Of a stretch of DNA of 64,000 nt, positions 26,580-34,822 are shown one piece after another (position 1 is the first letter of the stretch; each line of letters opens with the position of its first letter). Under the pieces are notes generated by a model. That model worked only from the letters and a program-made list of their open reading frames with translations. It did no database searches and was not told the DNA's origin. A program made the translations under genes and the position numbers. Source of the stretch: Martelella mediterranea (lineage in GTDB: Bacteria; Pseudomonadota; Alphaproteobacteria; Rhizobiales; Rhizobiaceae); the NCBI RefSeq assembly GCF_004342225.1, contig NZ_SMAR01000002.1, forward strand, positions 124,001-188,000, read 5' to 3'.

Positions 26580-28099
26580 CAGGCCGCCTCCTCTTTGTTT
26601 TTCTTCTCGGAGCTGGCAATCGCCTTGACGATATTCTCCGATGCAATTTCCGAACCCGTCAGCTCGGCCACATGGCGACGATCGCGCACAACGATCACGC
26701 GGTCAGAAACAGCAATCAACTCATCCAGTTCGGAAGAAATGACCAGGATCGACATGCCTTCAGCCGTGATATCGCGCACAAGATGCAGAATTTCGGCATG
26801 TGCGCCGACATCAATACCGCGGGTCGGCTCATCGAGGATCAGGAAGCGCGGGTTCATCACCAGCCAGCGCGCCAGCACAACTTTCTGCTGATTGCCGCCG
26901 GAAAGCTCGCCCACAGCCTTTTCCGGGCTTGAGGTTCTGATATCGAGTTTCTTGATATAATCGGCGGCAAGACGATCCTGCTCGGACCGTGGAATAGGAC
27001 GCGCCCATCCACGCCGCGCCTGAAGGGCAAGCGCGATATTCTCGCGGATCGACAGATCGGCAATGATGCCGTCCGTCTTCCGATCCTCCGGCGCAAAGCC
27101 AAACCCGCAGGCGATGGCATCACGCGGACTGCCGATCTTCAATGGTCCGCTTGAATCGGAAATCGTGCCCGTCTGGGCTGTATGCACGCCGAAAATCAGC
27201 TCCGCTGTTTCCGTACGACCGGAACCAAGAAGACCGGCAAGGCCCACGACCTCGCCCTTGTGAACCTCAAGATCGAAAGGTTCAACATAGCTTTTGCGGC
27301 CAACGCCTTCGAAGGTCAGAAGCGGTTCCGCGCTGACACGGCCTTCTGTTGCACGGCGTGTTCCTCCCTCTTCTTCTTCATCGAGTGAACGACCAAGCAT
27401 GTGCTCGATCAGCTTCACACGGTCCAGATCGGCGGTCACTTCGGTTGTGATCTTGCAGCCATTGCGCAATACCGTCAGCCGGTCGGTGATTTCAAACACC
27501 TGATCGAGAAAGTGCGAAACGAAAATAATGCCCAGTCCCTTGTCGCGCAGCTGGCGCACGACATCGAACAGCATTTTCACCTCACGCGTATCCAGACTGG
27601 CGGTCGGCTCATCAAGAATGAGAACCTTGCCGGAAAGAGCCACGGCCCGGGCAATGGCAATGATCTGCTGAATGGCAACCGAATAGGAGCCTAGATCGCG
27701 GGAAACATCGATATCGAGGCCGTAACCTTCCAGCATCGCCTCGGCGTCGCGCTTTTGAGCGCGTGCATCGATAACGCCGAAACGACGTTTTTCCCGGCCA
27801 AAGGTCAGATTCTGGGCAACCGTCAGGTTGGGCAGAAGGTTCACTTCCTGGTAGACCGTACCGATTCCCAGTTCCTGCGCTTCCGATGTCGAGCGCGGAG
27901 AAATCTGCTTGCCTTCCAGTGTTATCGTGCCTTCGTCACGGGTATAGGCGCCGGTCAGACACTTGATCAGCGTCGACTTGCCCGCACCGTTTTCGCCGAG
28001 CAGCGCGTGTACTTCACCGGCTGCCAGTTCGAAATCAACGCGGTCGAGCGCCTTCATACCAACGAAGGTCTTTGTAAGATTTTGAATGGTGAGAAGCAT
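26579..28099 (-). CDS. ytfR: Sugar ABC transporter ATPase with two nucleotide-binding domains, YtfR type
   Basis: The 506-residue tandem ATPase of the RbsA/AraG/YtfR class has an N-terminal domain with GENGAGKSTLIKCLTGAY and Walker B ILDEPTASLD, and a C-terminal domain with the altered P-loop GLLGSGRTETAELIFG, the signature LSGGNQQKVVLARWL and ILDEPTRGIDVG. The second P-loop's Arg replacement of Lys is normal for the class. It energises the two adjacent permeases. A 95-bp gap with a strong hairpin separates it from the binding-protein gene. Confidence 0.94.
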   Translation of the reverse strand: MLLTIQNLTKTFVGMKALDRVDFELAAGEVHALLGENGAGKSTLIKCLTGAYTRDEGTITLEGKQISPRSTSEAQELGIGTVYQEVNLLPNLTVAQNLTFGREKRRFGVIDARAQKRDAEAMLEGYGLDIDVSRDLGSYSVAIQQIIAIARAVALSGKVLILDEPTASLDTREVKMLFDVVRQLRDKGLGIIFVSHFLDQVFEITDRLTVLRNGCKITTEVTADLDRVKLIEHMLGRSLDEEEEGGTRRATEGRVSAEPLLTFEGVGRKSYVEPFDLEVHKGEVVGLAGLLGSGRTETAELIFGVHTAQTGTISDSSGPLKIGSPRDAIACGFGFAPEDRKTDGIIADLSIRENIALALQARRGWARPIPRSEQDRLAADYIKKLDIRTSSPEKAVGELSGGNQQKVVLARWLVMNPRFLILDEPTRGIDVGAHAEILHLVRDITAEGMSILVISSELDELIAVSDRVIVVRDRRHVAELTGSEIASENIVKAIASSEKKNKEEAA

Positions 28100-28151
28100 T
28101 TTTTAGCACCCTGGCGCAATCCTTCGGCGCGGTTAAGCGCCGTCTTGTGAT

Positions 28152-28179
28152 GCGGCCGGGGTGAAAACACCCCGACCGC
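28152..28179 (-). other. Hairpin between binding-protein and ATPase genes of the arabinose importer
   Basis: GCGGCCGGGGTG (28152-28163) and CACCCCGACCGC (28168-28179) form a 12-bp stem with one mismatch and an AAAA/TTTT loop, 16 nt past the binding-protein stop. It probably sets the excess of binding protein over membrane parts by attenuation or by shielding mRNA from 3' decay. Confidence 0.6.
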
Positions 28180-28194
28180 GTCCGGGAGGATGGA

Positions 28195-29142
28195 TCAGTA
28201 GCCAAGACCCTTGCGACGTTCGTATTCACCTTCCGGATCATCAGCCTGAGTATAGATTTTTGAATCCGTCTGGATGAATTTCTGTGGCATTGTGCCATCA
28301 GCCCAATAGGCTTCCAGTGCATCAAAGGCGGGACCAGCCATGTTCGGCGTCAGTTCCACGGTGGCATTGGCTTCACCATTGGCCATCGCCTTGAAGTAAT
28401 CCGGAACGCCATCAATTGATACCGTCAGAATGTCCTTACCGGGCTGCAGACCAGCTTCCTTGATGGCCTGGATTGCGCCGACCGCCATGTCATCATTGTG
28501 CGCGAAGAGGGCGCAAATGTTTTCGCCGCCATTTTCAGCCTGAATGAAGCTTTCCATGACTTCCTTGCCGCCAGAACGGGTAAAATCGCCAGTCTGACTG
28601 CGGATGATCTTGACGTTTGGATGATCGGCGATTGCCTTTTCAAAGCCTTCCTTGCGCTCAATCGCGACGGACGATCCCGTCGTACCCTGAAGCTCGACAA
28701 CGTTGCAGTCCTTGCCGTCAACCGTGTCAACCAGCCATCCGCCAGCGACTTCGCCTTCATGTACGCTGTCCGCACCGACGGCGGTCATATAAAGGTCGTC
28801 CGAAGCATCGATCTGGCGGTCGAGCAGGATGACAGGAATGTCCGATTCCTTGGCTTCTTCCAGGGCACTGTCCCAGCCGGTGGCAACAACGGGGGCCAGC
28901 AGAATGGCATCAACGCCCTGCGCCACAAAGGCGCGGATTGCAGCAATCTGGTTTTCCTGCTTCTGCTGAGCGTCAGAGAATTTCAGATCGATGCCGCGTT
29001 CTTCAGCCTGCTGTTTGGTCAGCGTGGTTTCGGCTGCGCGCCAACCCGATTCAGAACCGATCTGCGAAAAGCCGACGGTCTGAGCCGAAGCGGCCGCGGC
29101 AAATGCCAGGCTTGCAACTGTTGCGGCGAGTAGAACTTTCAT
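28195..29142 (-). CDS. ytfQ: Periplasmic sugar-binding protein, YtfQ type
   Basis: The 315-residue protein has a clear signal peptide (MKVLLAATVASLAFAAAASA), then the type I periplasmic-binding fold: VGFSQIGSESGWRAAETTLT is the YtfQ family start, and DAILLAPVVATGWDSALEEA and HNDDMAVGAIQAIKEAG follow. It captures the sugar for the importer encoded downstream. AGGAGGAAATGTTTC lies ahead of the ATG. It is the first gene of a seven-gene leftward unit ending in araD; a divergent LysR gene lies 342 bp to the right. Confidence 0.92.
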   Translation of the reverse strand: MKVLLAATVASLAFAAAASAQTVGFSQIGSESGWRAAETTLTKQQAEERGIDLKFSDAQQKQENQIAAIRAFVAQGVDAILLAPVVATGWDSALEEAKESDIPVILLDRQIDASDDLYMTAVGADSVHEGEVAGGWLVDTVDGKDCNVVELQGTTGSSVAIERKEGFEKAIADHPNVKIIRSQTGDFTRSGGKEVMESFIQAENGGENICALFAHNDDMAVGAIQAIKEAGLQPGKDILTVSIDGVPDYFKAMANGEANATVELTPNMAGPAFDALEAYWADGTMPQKFIQTDSKIYTQADDPEGEYERRKGLGY

Positions 29143-29484
29143 GAAACATTTCCTCCTGTTTCAAACGTAAGCGGCACCGGCAAACGGCAAGCCGCTATCG
29201 TCTTCCGGCAACCCTTTTCAAAAGGCGCCGGTCTCCCCAATGGCCAGCCTTCCGCCGCAAACATAAGACGGTGGAACGCACTGACCTCGAATTGTCCGAA
29301 GTCTCCCCCCGGAGATAACCTGCAGCATTTCCTCCTGTGCAGGTCTGACAGGCTTTGTGCTCTTGCGGTACCGCATGGAACGGGCCACACTGACCCAAAG
29401 CATGTCCTTCTGACAGCGAAAGTGTTGCAATTGTAACGCAACTGGACAAATGAATAATCGTTTTTCTGATATAGCAGAATTGGT
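29143..29484. promoter_or_regulatory. 342-bp divergent regulatory region, ytfQ-ara operon versus LysR gene
   Basis: The region holds both divergent promoters. The clearest signal is the dyad GTTGC-N9-GCAAC at 29424-29442, just 43 nt upstream of the LysR ATG, which fits the T-N11-A shape of a LysR operator. An AT-rich stretch (29443-29484) follows. The remainder, nearer ytfQ, shows nothing I can name. Confidence 0.55.
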
Positions 29485-30486
29485 ATGAATGATCTGAACA
29501 AGGGCAATGAGCGCGTCGGACAGGATGAATTCATCAGGCGTGGCCTGCGGTTTTCGCAGCTCAGACTGATCTCGCTTCTTGACCGGAAAGGGCAGATTTC
29601 ATCTGCCGCAGCGCAGCTTGGCATGACCCAGTCAGCAGCATCTCGGCTGCTGTCCGAGCTTGAATACACAGTTGGTGCCAAACTCTATGAACGCCACGGG
29701 CGCGGTGTGGTTCTCACCGAGGCGGGGCAGGCTCTTGCACGGCAGGCGCTGATCGTGCTCAATCAACTGGATGGCGCGCATGATGAACTGGCGCAAATCG
29801 TTGAGGGCGCACGCGGTCTTGTGCGCGTCGGCGCGGTAACCGGTCCCTCGCTTGATCTTGTCATGCCGGTGATCAGGCAGCTCAGGGCTGGCTATCCGGG
29901 AATCGAAATTTCCGTTCTGGTTGATACCTCTGACAAGCTGGCAGAGGCTTTATTCTCGTACAATCTGGATTTCTATATTGGCCGCTTACCGGAAGAAATG
30001 GACGCGAAGTCTGTAACCATGCGCCCGATCGGTGTTGAGCCAATCACCATGGTCGCGCGGCTGGACCATCCACTGGGCCAGCACCACACCATTTCGATCG
30101 GCGACTGCCTCGACTATGACTGGATTCTGCAACCCGTTGGCTCGCCCATGCGACGATCAATCGAGTCTCATCTGCTCGCAAACCGGTTCACCCTGCCCGA
30201 GCATGTCTTCGTGACCGCGTCGCCCTTGCTAGCGTTATCGATCATCAGTGAGACCGATGCTGTGACCCCGATGGCCAAGCCTGTCGCCGATTTTCTCTAC
30301 AAAGGCGGGTCGCTGGGTGCCAATATCTGCAAACTGCCGGTTCGTGAGCACATTGATGTCAGTCCTTACTCGATTATCCAGCGCGCCTCCGTGGTTCAGA
30401 CGCCACCGGTGAAGCGGGTTCTGGCTCTGATCGAAGAGGAGCTTGAACGGCAAGGCGAAGAACGGGACTCATCCGAAACGTCCTGA
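29485..30486 (+). CDS. LysR-family regulator, GbpR-like
   Basis: The 333-residue regulator has a winged HTH at about residues 20-80 (FSQLRLISLLDRKGQISSAA, then QSAASRLLSELE) and a LysR effector domain. N-terminal wording and neighbourhood resemble GbpR of Agrobacterium, which responds to sugars such as D-galactose and L-arabinose. It is divergent from the ytfQ-araD operon and runs in the same direction as the galactose-dehydrogenase gene 70-140 bp downstream. I infer that it controls arabinose uptake and catabolism, taking the place of AraC. It probably binds the dyad 29424-29442. Confidence 0.85.
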   Translation: MNDLNKGNERVGQDEFIRRGLRFSQLRLISLLDRKGQISSAAAQLGMTQSAASRLLSELEYTVGAKLYERHGRGVVLTEAGQALARQALIVLNQLDGAHDELAQIVEGARGLVRVGAVTGPSLDLVMPVIRQLRAGYPGIEISVLVDTSDKLAEALFSYNLDFYIGRLPEEMDAKSVTMRPIGVEPITMVARLDHPLGQHHTISIGDCLDYDWILQPVGSPMRRSIESHLLANRFTLPEHVFVTASPLLALSIISETDAVTPMAKPVADFLYKGGSLGANICKLPVREHIDVSPYSIIQRASVVQTPPVKRVLALIEEELERQGEERDSSETS

Positions 30487-30623
30487 CCATCGGAAGCGTT
30501 GACAAGCCACCGGCCGCCCAACAACACACTTTTCATGCTCTGAAACGCAGTATAACCATGAACGTCTTACCGCCTGAGAAAACCACTGCTGACCAGGCTT
30601 CCTTCGAGGGTCTCATATCCGCG

Positions 30624-31541
30624 ATGAAAATTGCGATCATCGGGTTTGGAAAAATCGCGCACGACGAACATGCGCCGGCAATTGCGGAAAGTGGCACCTT
30701 TTCGCTTGTGGCTGCTGTCAGCCGTGGCAAAGGCCCGGCCGGGCTGCCATGCTTTCAGGACGTTGAAACATTGTTGCATTCAGGGCCGGATTTCGATGCG
30801 GTTTCGATCTGTCTGCCGCCACAGGTGCGCTTCGATGCCGCTGCTGCAGCGCTTTCAGCGGGCAAGCATGTGCTTCTGGAAAAGCCGCCGGGCGCCACAC
30901 TCGGCGAGGTCGCGCAGCTCGGAAGACTGGCTGAAGCCAACAACGTCAGCCTTTACACCAGCTGGCATTCACGCCATGCACCGGGCGTTGAAAAGGCGCG
31001 TATCTGGCTTTCCGGAAGGACAGTTCAGCGGTTTCACCTGTCCTGGTGTGAAGATGTGCGCATCTGGCACCCCGATCAGCAATGGATATGGCAGCCCGGC
31101 GGAATGGGTGTTTTTGATACCGGTATGAACGGGCTGGCACTGGCAGAGGCAGTTTTGCCGCAATCCTTCGCGCTGAAATCCGCCCGGCTTGATATCCCTG
31201 AAAACCGTTTTGCGCCTATTGCGGCAGGCCTGGATTTCACCTGCACAGACGGCACCGGTTTACGCGCCGACTTCAACTGGTCGCATTCCGGAGCCGACCA
31301 CAAGGCTCTGATTGCGGAAACGGCTGAAGGCATGCTGATCCTGGACAAAGGCGGGGAGCGGCTTGTCATCAACGGACAATGCCTTATCGATGAGCCGCAG
31401 CGTGAATATGCGGCAATTTATAACCGTTTTTCACATCTGATCGCCGCAGGGGAAAGCGACATTGACACCACACCACTCGCCCATGTGGCCGATGCTTTCA
31501 TGATCGGAGAACGCAAAACCGTCGAAGCGTTTGAAGACTGA
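30624..31541 (+). CDS. gal: D-galactose 1-dehydrogenase (Gfo/Idh/MocA family), may also act on L-arabinose
   Basis: A 305-residue oxidoreductase with Rossmann motif IIGFGKIAHDEHAPAI and the Gfo/Idh EKPPGAT motif. The segments TSWHSRHAPGVEKAR and FHLSWCEDVRIWHPDQQWIW match the rhizobial/Azospirillum sugar 1-dehydrogenase branch. It oxidises D-galactose and often L-arabinose to the lactone with NAD(P). The ATG at 30624 starts directly at the Rossmann strand; an ATG at 30558 would add 22 residues. It follows the LysR gene and abuts the opposing gene: the two stop codons form TGATCA at 31539-31544. Confidence 0.85.
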   Translation: MKIAIIGFGKIAHDEHAPAIAESGTFSLVAAVSRGKGPAGLPCFQDVETLLHSGPDFDAVSICLPPQVRFDAAAAALSAGKHVLLEKPPGATLGEVAQLGRLAEANNVSLYTSWHSRHAPGVEKARIWLSGRTVQRFHLSWCEDVRIWHPDQQWIWQPGGMGVFDTGMNGLALAEAVLPQSFALKSARLDIPENRFAPIAAGLDFTCTDGTGLRADFNWSHSGADHKALIAETAEGMLILDKGGERLVINGQCLIDEPQREYAAIYNRFSHLIAAGESDIDTTPLAHVADAFMIGERKTVEAFED

Positions 31542-32852
31542 TCAGAACTGCTTGGTCAGAAATGCCGCAAACGTACTTTTGTTGTAGTCGTAAAGATCGA
31601 CATTCGAAAAATTCTGGCCGTAGGCATATTCCAGGCGCGGAGCGAACCCCTTGAATGCGAAATTTCTGAATGTCGCACCAACAGCGACATCGATGCGCCG
31701 GTCGAGACGCGGTTTTGTCATCAGCGGAAAATCGCCGGCATAATCGCGCAGGGTTCCGCCAATCTCGATGTCAGTCAGAATGCCGCCAGACCATTCACGC
31801 GCATATTTGGCATTCAGATTATATCCAGCGTAGGAGTTATGATCCTTCTTCGCATGAACATAACTAAAACCACCGCCAACACGGATACTGCTTGCCGAAT
31901 CCAGCGCGTAACGATGATTTATGCTGAAACCGGTGCTGTAGCCGTCATAAGCGTCCATATTCGTATAGTCGAGCCATTGAAATGCAACATTGGCAGATGT
32001 CACGCCGAAGGCACCGAAGGAACGGCGGACAGAAAACACCGGACCAAAGCCGGTGCGATATGGTTCATTGCCCATCAGCACGTATTCGCCTGTGAGGCCA
32101 CCACTGAAGATCCACGGATCCATTCGCCAGGAGAGCTGTGAAAAGCCGCCAAACTGCGTTTGGTTATAGGTTGCTGCCTCATAGGCAAGGCCAGTCACAG
32201 AGCCGCCAAATGTCAGAGACAGATCGTCCTGCAACTGAAACGAGTATGTACCGTTGAGGCCGTAATTCAGCCCGACGCCACTTTCCGCCTTCGTGCCGGG
32301 TCGCAGCGGAATGCCGCCAACCTGAATCATATCCTGATCCGTCGCATTCGAGATGTTGGTGCTCGGCGCAATTGCGATATAGCCACCGAGCGTCCAGGGC
32401 CGGTCGATATTCACGCGGTCAATAAAATCCTCGTAAAACGAACGCAGGGATTCACTTGGCGCGGTATCCGCCAGCATCTGAAAATGATAGAGCGCCGCCT
32501 TCTTCTCGCCCATCAGGGACAACGTATGCGCCAGTTCCTGCCGCACGCGGGAAAAATTCGGCTCTTCAATGAGGATATCGCGCATGAGAACGGCGGCCTC
32601 TTTAAGGCGGCCTTCGTGCTTGAGGATCAGCGCACGGGTAAACTGTTGCGACAGCGCCGATAACGCCGGGTCGCCGGACAGCTGCGCGGAAAGCGCCATC
32701 GCCTCTTGATACTGCCCGGATTCAATCAGAACCTTGATCTGCGGAAACGGGTTCGCCGCCACTTTAGCCGGGGCCCCCGCAGCAAATCCGAAGCAGAACG
32801 CTGCAACATACAAGCACTTCAAAAATGAAAATTTTCCGGCAGCTGGACGCAT
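31542..32852 (-). CDS. Slam-like outer-membrane translocator (TPR plus beta-barrel)
   Basis: The 436-residue protein has a signal peptide (about residues 1-33), a TPR-rich periplasmic part (about 36-145: GQYQEAMALSAQLSGDPAL, RQELAHTLSLMGEKKAALYH), then a C-terminal barrel of about 270 residues rich in alternating aromatic strands and ending in KQF, the terminal Phe of Bam substrates. This is the architecture of Slam (surface lipoprotein assembly modulator, DUF560). The upstream gene on the same strand encodes a TbpB-like lipoprotein, the expected client. By analogy it would move that lipoprotein across the outer membrane. Assignment rests on architecture and the pairing; I could not run an alignment. 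Confidence 0.82.
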   Translation of the reverse strand: MRPAAGKFSFLKCLYVAAFCFGFAAGAPAKVAANPFPQIKVLIESGQYQEAMALSAQLSGDPALSALSQQFTRALILKHEGRLKEAAVLMRDILIEEPNFSRVRQELAHTLSLMGEKKAALYHFQMLADTAPSESLRSFYEDFIDRVNIDRPWTLGGYIAIAPSTNISNATDQDMIQVGGIPLRPGTKAESGVGLNYGLNGTYSFQLQDDLSLTFGGSVTGLAYEAATYNQTQFGGFSQLSWRMDPWIFSGGLTGEYVLMGNEPYRTGFGPVFSVRRSFGAFGVTSANVAFQWLDYTNMDAYDGYSTGFSINHRYALDSASSIRVGGGFSYVHAKKDHNSYAGYNLNAKYAREWSGGILTDIEIGGTLRDYAGDFPLMTKPRLDRRIDVAVGATFRNFAFKGFAPRLEYAYGQNFSNVDLYDYNKSTFAAFLTKQF

Positions 32853-32884
32853 GAAACACTCAAATACGCGAAGAAAAGACCAAG

Positions 32885-32911
32885 AACCGGTCAGTAATTT
32901 ACAGACCGGTT
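32885..32911 (-). other. Attenuator-like hairpin between lipoprotein and Slam-like genes
   Basis: AACCGGTC (32885-32892) and GACCGGTT (32904-32911) form a perfect 8-bp stem, followed on the minus strand by CTTGGTCTTTTC. It could partly terminate, giving more lipoprotein than translocator. Confidence 0.5.
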
Positions 32912-32970
32912 TTCATGTGCGCCCGCAGATTGGCGATGGCCTCGAACAAACGGGACAAACGTGCGCACTA

Positions 32971-33786
32971 TCAGCGCGTTCTCTCACCGACGAAATTACC
33001 AAGCATACCGGCGCCGTCCAGTCCATTGTCGCCATTGATCAGATATGTCCCGGCCATGCCTTTCGCATTGTCGCCATAAAACCCGCCATCAACACCGGAT
33101 GCGCCCTGGTCGATCAGGCTTCGGTCTCCATTCAGAGCGATTGAGCCGTTGTTGGAGCTGAAATTTGGCCCATCGATGGAGCCATCAAAGGTAACATCAC
33201 CCACGCTGGTTGCCATGGCACCGTTCATGGATGCATTTCCAAAGTCCACATTCGCGGCGAAACTGCCTTCAATATCATAGACATCATCGCCAGGGATAGC
33301 GGCGATGCCAAAGTGACCACCTTCATAGCGGGCTGTGCCGGCGCGCGGCATATTGGTGGTCATGCCCTCGGTTGCGCGATAGGTCGAAAAAGTCGAATTC
33401 GTACCGCCGCCATCAACCTCGATCAATGCCACAACCGGTTCATCGCCGTTGATCGACGGATCGTCAAAGCTGTCCAGAACCATATAGGCTCTTGCACCGT
33501 CATCGAGATCGGCAACATACTGATCGCTTCCGTAATCGTAGTAGAAGGTTGCCTCATCACCGCTGTAAGGCCCCTCGTCAACTCGGACAGTCACACTGTC
33601 ATCGTCATTGAGGCTGATGTTTGCTTTGGAACGGCCCGAGCCGTCAAAACGGTCCGAATAGAAATTGGTGTCAGCATAGTAACCGACTGCGTTCGAGGCG
33701 ACGCCGTTGCTGCCGCCACCGCCGCCGCACCCTGCCAGAAACGCGAGCGATGTCGCCCCCAACGACGTCAATAGAACTTTTCTCAT
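32971..33786 (-). CDS. Surface lipoprotein with TbpB-like C-terminal barrel (putative Slam client)
   Basis: The 271-residue protein has a lipoprotein signal ending in the lipobox LAGC followed by GGGGG, a flexible anchor typical of surface lipoproteins. The C-terminal roughly 120 residues follow the TbpB barrel pattern: GTARYEGGHFGIA, GSFAANVDFGNASMNGAM, then GGFYGDNAKGMAGTYLI. It is acidic, Gly/Asp/Ser-rich and has no other Cys. It corresponds to one lobe of a transferrin-binding-protein-like molecule, in size closer to fHbp or HpuA-type proteins. The ATG at 33786 is chosen over 33831 because GGAG stands ahead of it and the signal peptide begins there. No TonB-dependent receptor is adjacent, so the ligand is unknown. 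Confidence 0.82.
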   Translation of the reverse strand: MRKVLLTSLGATSLAFLAGCGGGGGSNGVASNAVGYYADTNFYSDRFDGSGRSKANISLNDDDSVTVRVDEGPYSGDEATFYYDYGSDQYVADLDDGARAYMVLDSFDDPSINGDEPVVALIEVDGGGTNSTFSTYRATEGMTTNMPRAGTARYEGGHFGIAAIPGDDVYDIEGSFAANVDFGNASMNGAMATSVGDVTFDGSIDGPNFSSNNGSIALNGDRSLIDQGASGVDGGFYGDNAKGMAGTYLINGDNGLDGAGMLGNFVGERTR

Positions 33787-34025
33787 GAGCTCCGTCCCGT
33801 TCCCTAACAACCCGTAAATTTTCTCAACCAAAAGTTACATTGTCAATAGTGCCAAGGTTTATCAATGTCTCGATGAACGTCACTTGAACAGAAGAAAGCC
33901 ATGGCACGCACCTGTTTTCTCGCAGAACTGAATATTTCACAGATACGTCATATCCTGTTCAAAACGCTGTCATGCTGCGGCATGATTTTCGCGGCTCCGC
34001 CGATCAACGGGTTTTTGCAGCTCAA

Positions 34026-34811
34026 ATGAACATATCTCCACGACAAACGAAAATCATTGCCATGGTCGGCGAGCATGGCTCAATGACCATTGAAAGCCTT
34101 GCAGAACACTTCGGCGTAACACCGCAGACCATTCGCCGCGATGTGAATGCGTTGTGCCGCGCCAATCAGTTGCGGCGCAGTCATGGCGGCGTCGAACGCA
34201 TCAGTGCCGGGATCAACCTTCCCTATGATACGCGCCGCCTTGCCCGCCCCGAGGCAAAGCGAAAAATCGGAACACTGGTGGCAAGCCTGATTCCCAACCG
34301 CGCCTCGCTGATGTTTTCGATCGGCACCACGCCCGAGCTGGTGGCAGCAGCACTTTCCGATCATGACGATCTGACGGTGGTAACGAACAACCTCAATGTT
34401 GCCATGGCGTTAAGCGGCAATGCATCCAACAGGATCTTTCTTCCAGGTGGCATGGTGCGACTGCCCGACCGGGATTTTCTCGGGCATGATGTGGAGGAGA
34501 TGTTTTCCGGTTATCGCGCTGATTTCGGTATCTATGGCGTCGCCGGGATTGAGCCGGATGGGGTCCTCGTCGACTTTGACCAGTCTGAAGCCATGGCCCG
34601 CGAAGCGATCCGCACCAGTTGCCGGAAATCGATCCTCGTTGCCGACAGGACCAAGTTCTGCCGGCCAGCGCCAGCCCAGCGCGGACGCCTTGGCGATGTC
34701 GACCTTCTGGTTCTTGACGGGCCACCGGAAGGTGAGCTTGCGACATTGATTGAGTCGGAAGGTGTTGAGGTGCTTTACCCGGAAGCAAAAGCACCTCTTG
34801 CCCGCTATTAA
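34026..34811 (+). CDS. DeoR-family transcriptional repressor
   Basis: The 261-residue regulator has the DeoR HTH at about residues 3-55 (GSMTIESLAEHFGVTPQTIR, RDVNALC) and a sugar-phosphate-sensing domain (FSIGTTPELVAAAL, VTNNLNVAMAL, FDQSEAMAREA). GlpR-type sequences have this layout. The frame is open from 33972, but the HTH begins right after the ATG at 34026. It converges on the SAH-hydrolase-like gene with an 11-bp gap. Its target may be the FGGY kinase and neighbours, or genes elsewhere; I see no operator that decides this. Confidence 0.88.
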   Translation: MNISPRQTKIIAMVGEHGSMTIESLAEHFGVTPQTIRRDVNALCRANQLRRSHGGVERISAGINLPYDTRRLARPEAKRKIGTLVASLIPNRASLMFSIGTTPELVAAALSDHDDLTVVTNNLNVAMALSGNASNRIFLPGGMVRLPDRDFLGHDVEEMFSGYRADFGIYGVAGIEPDGVLVDFDQSEAMAREAIRTSCRKSILVADRTKFCRPAPAQRGRLGDVDLLVLDGPPEGELATLIESEGVEVLYPEAKAPLARY

Positions 34812-34822
34812 TCTGATTTTTG

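Noticed and set aside
25647-26891. Open frame of 414 codons on the plus strand over the permease and ATPase genes
   Set aside because: Antisense to two overlapping genes with clear transporter motifs; translation is rich in His, Asn, Gln and Arg and has no fold signature.
26579-28099. Arg in place of the Walker A Lys in the second domain of the YtfR-type ATPase as a defect
   Set aside because: A degenerate second P-loop (GSGRTE) is normal in this family of tandem ATPases.
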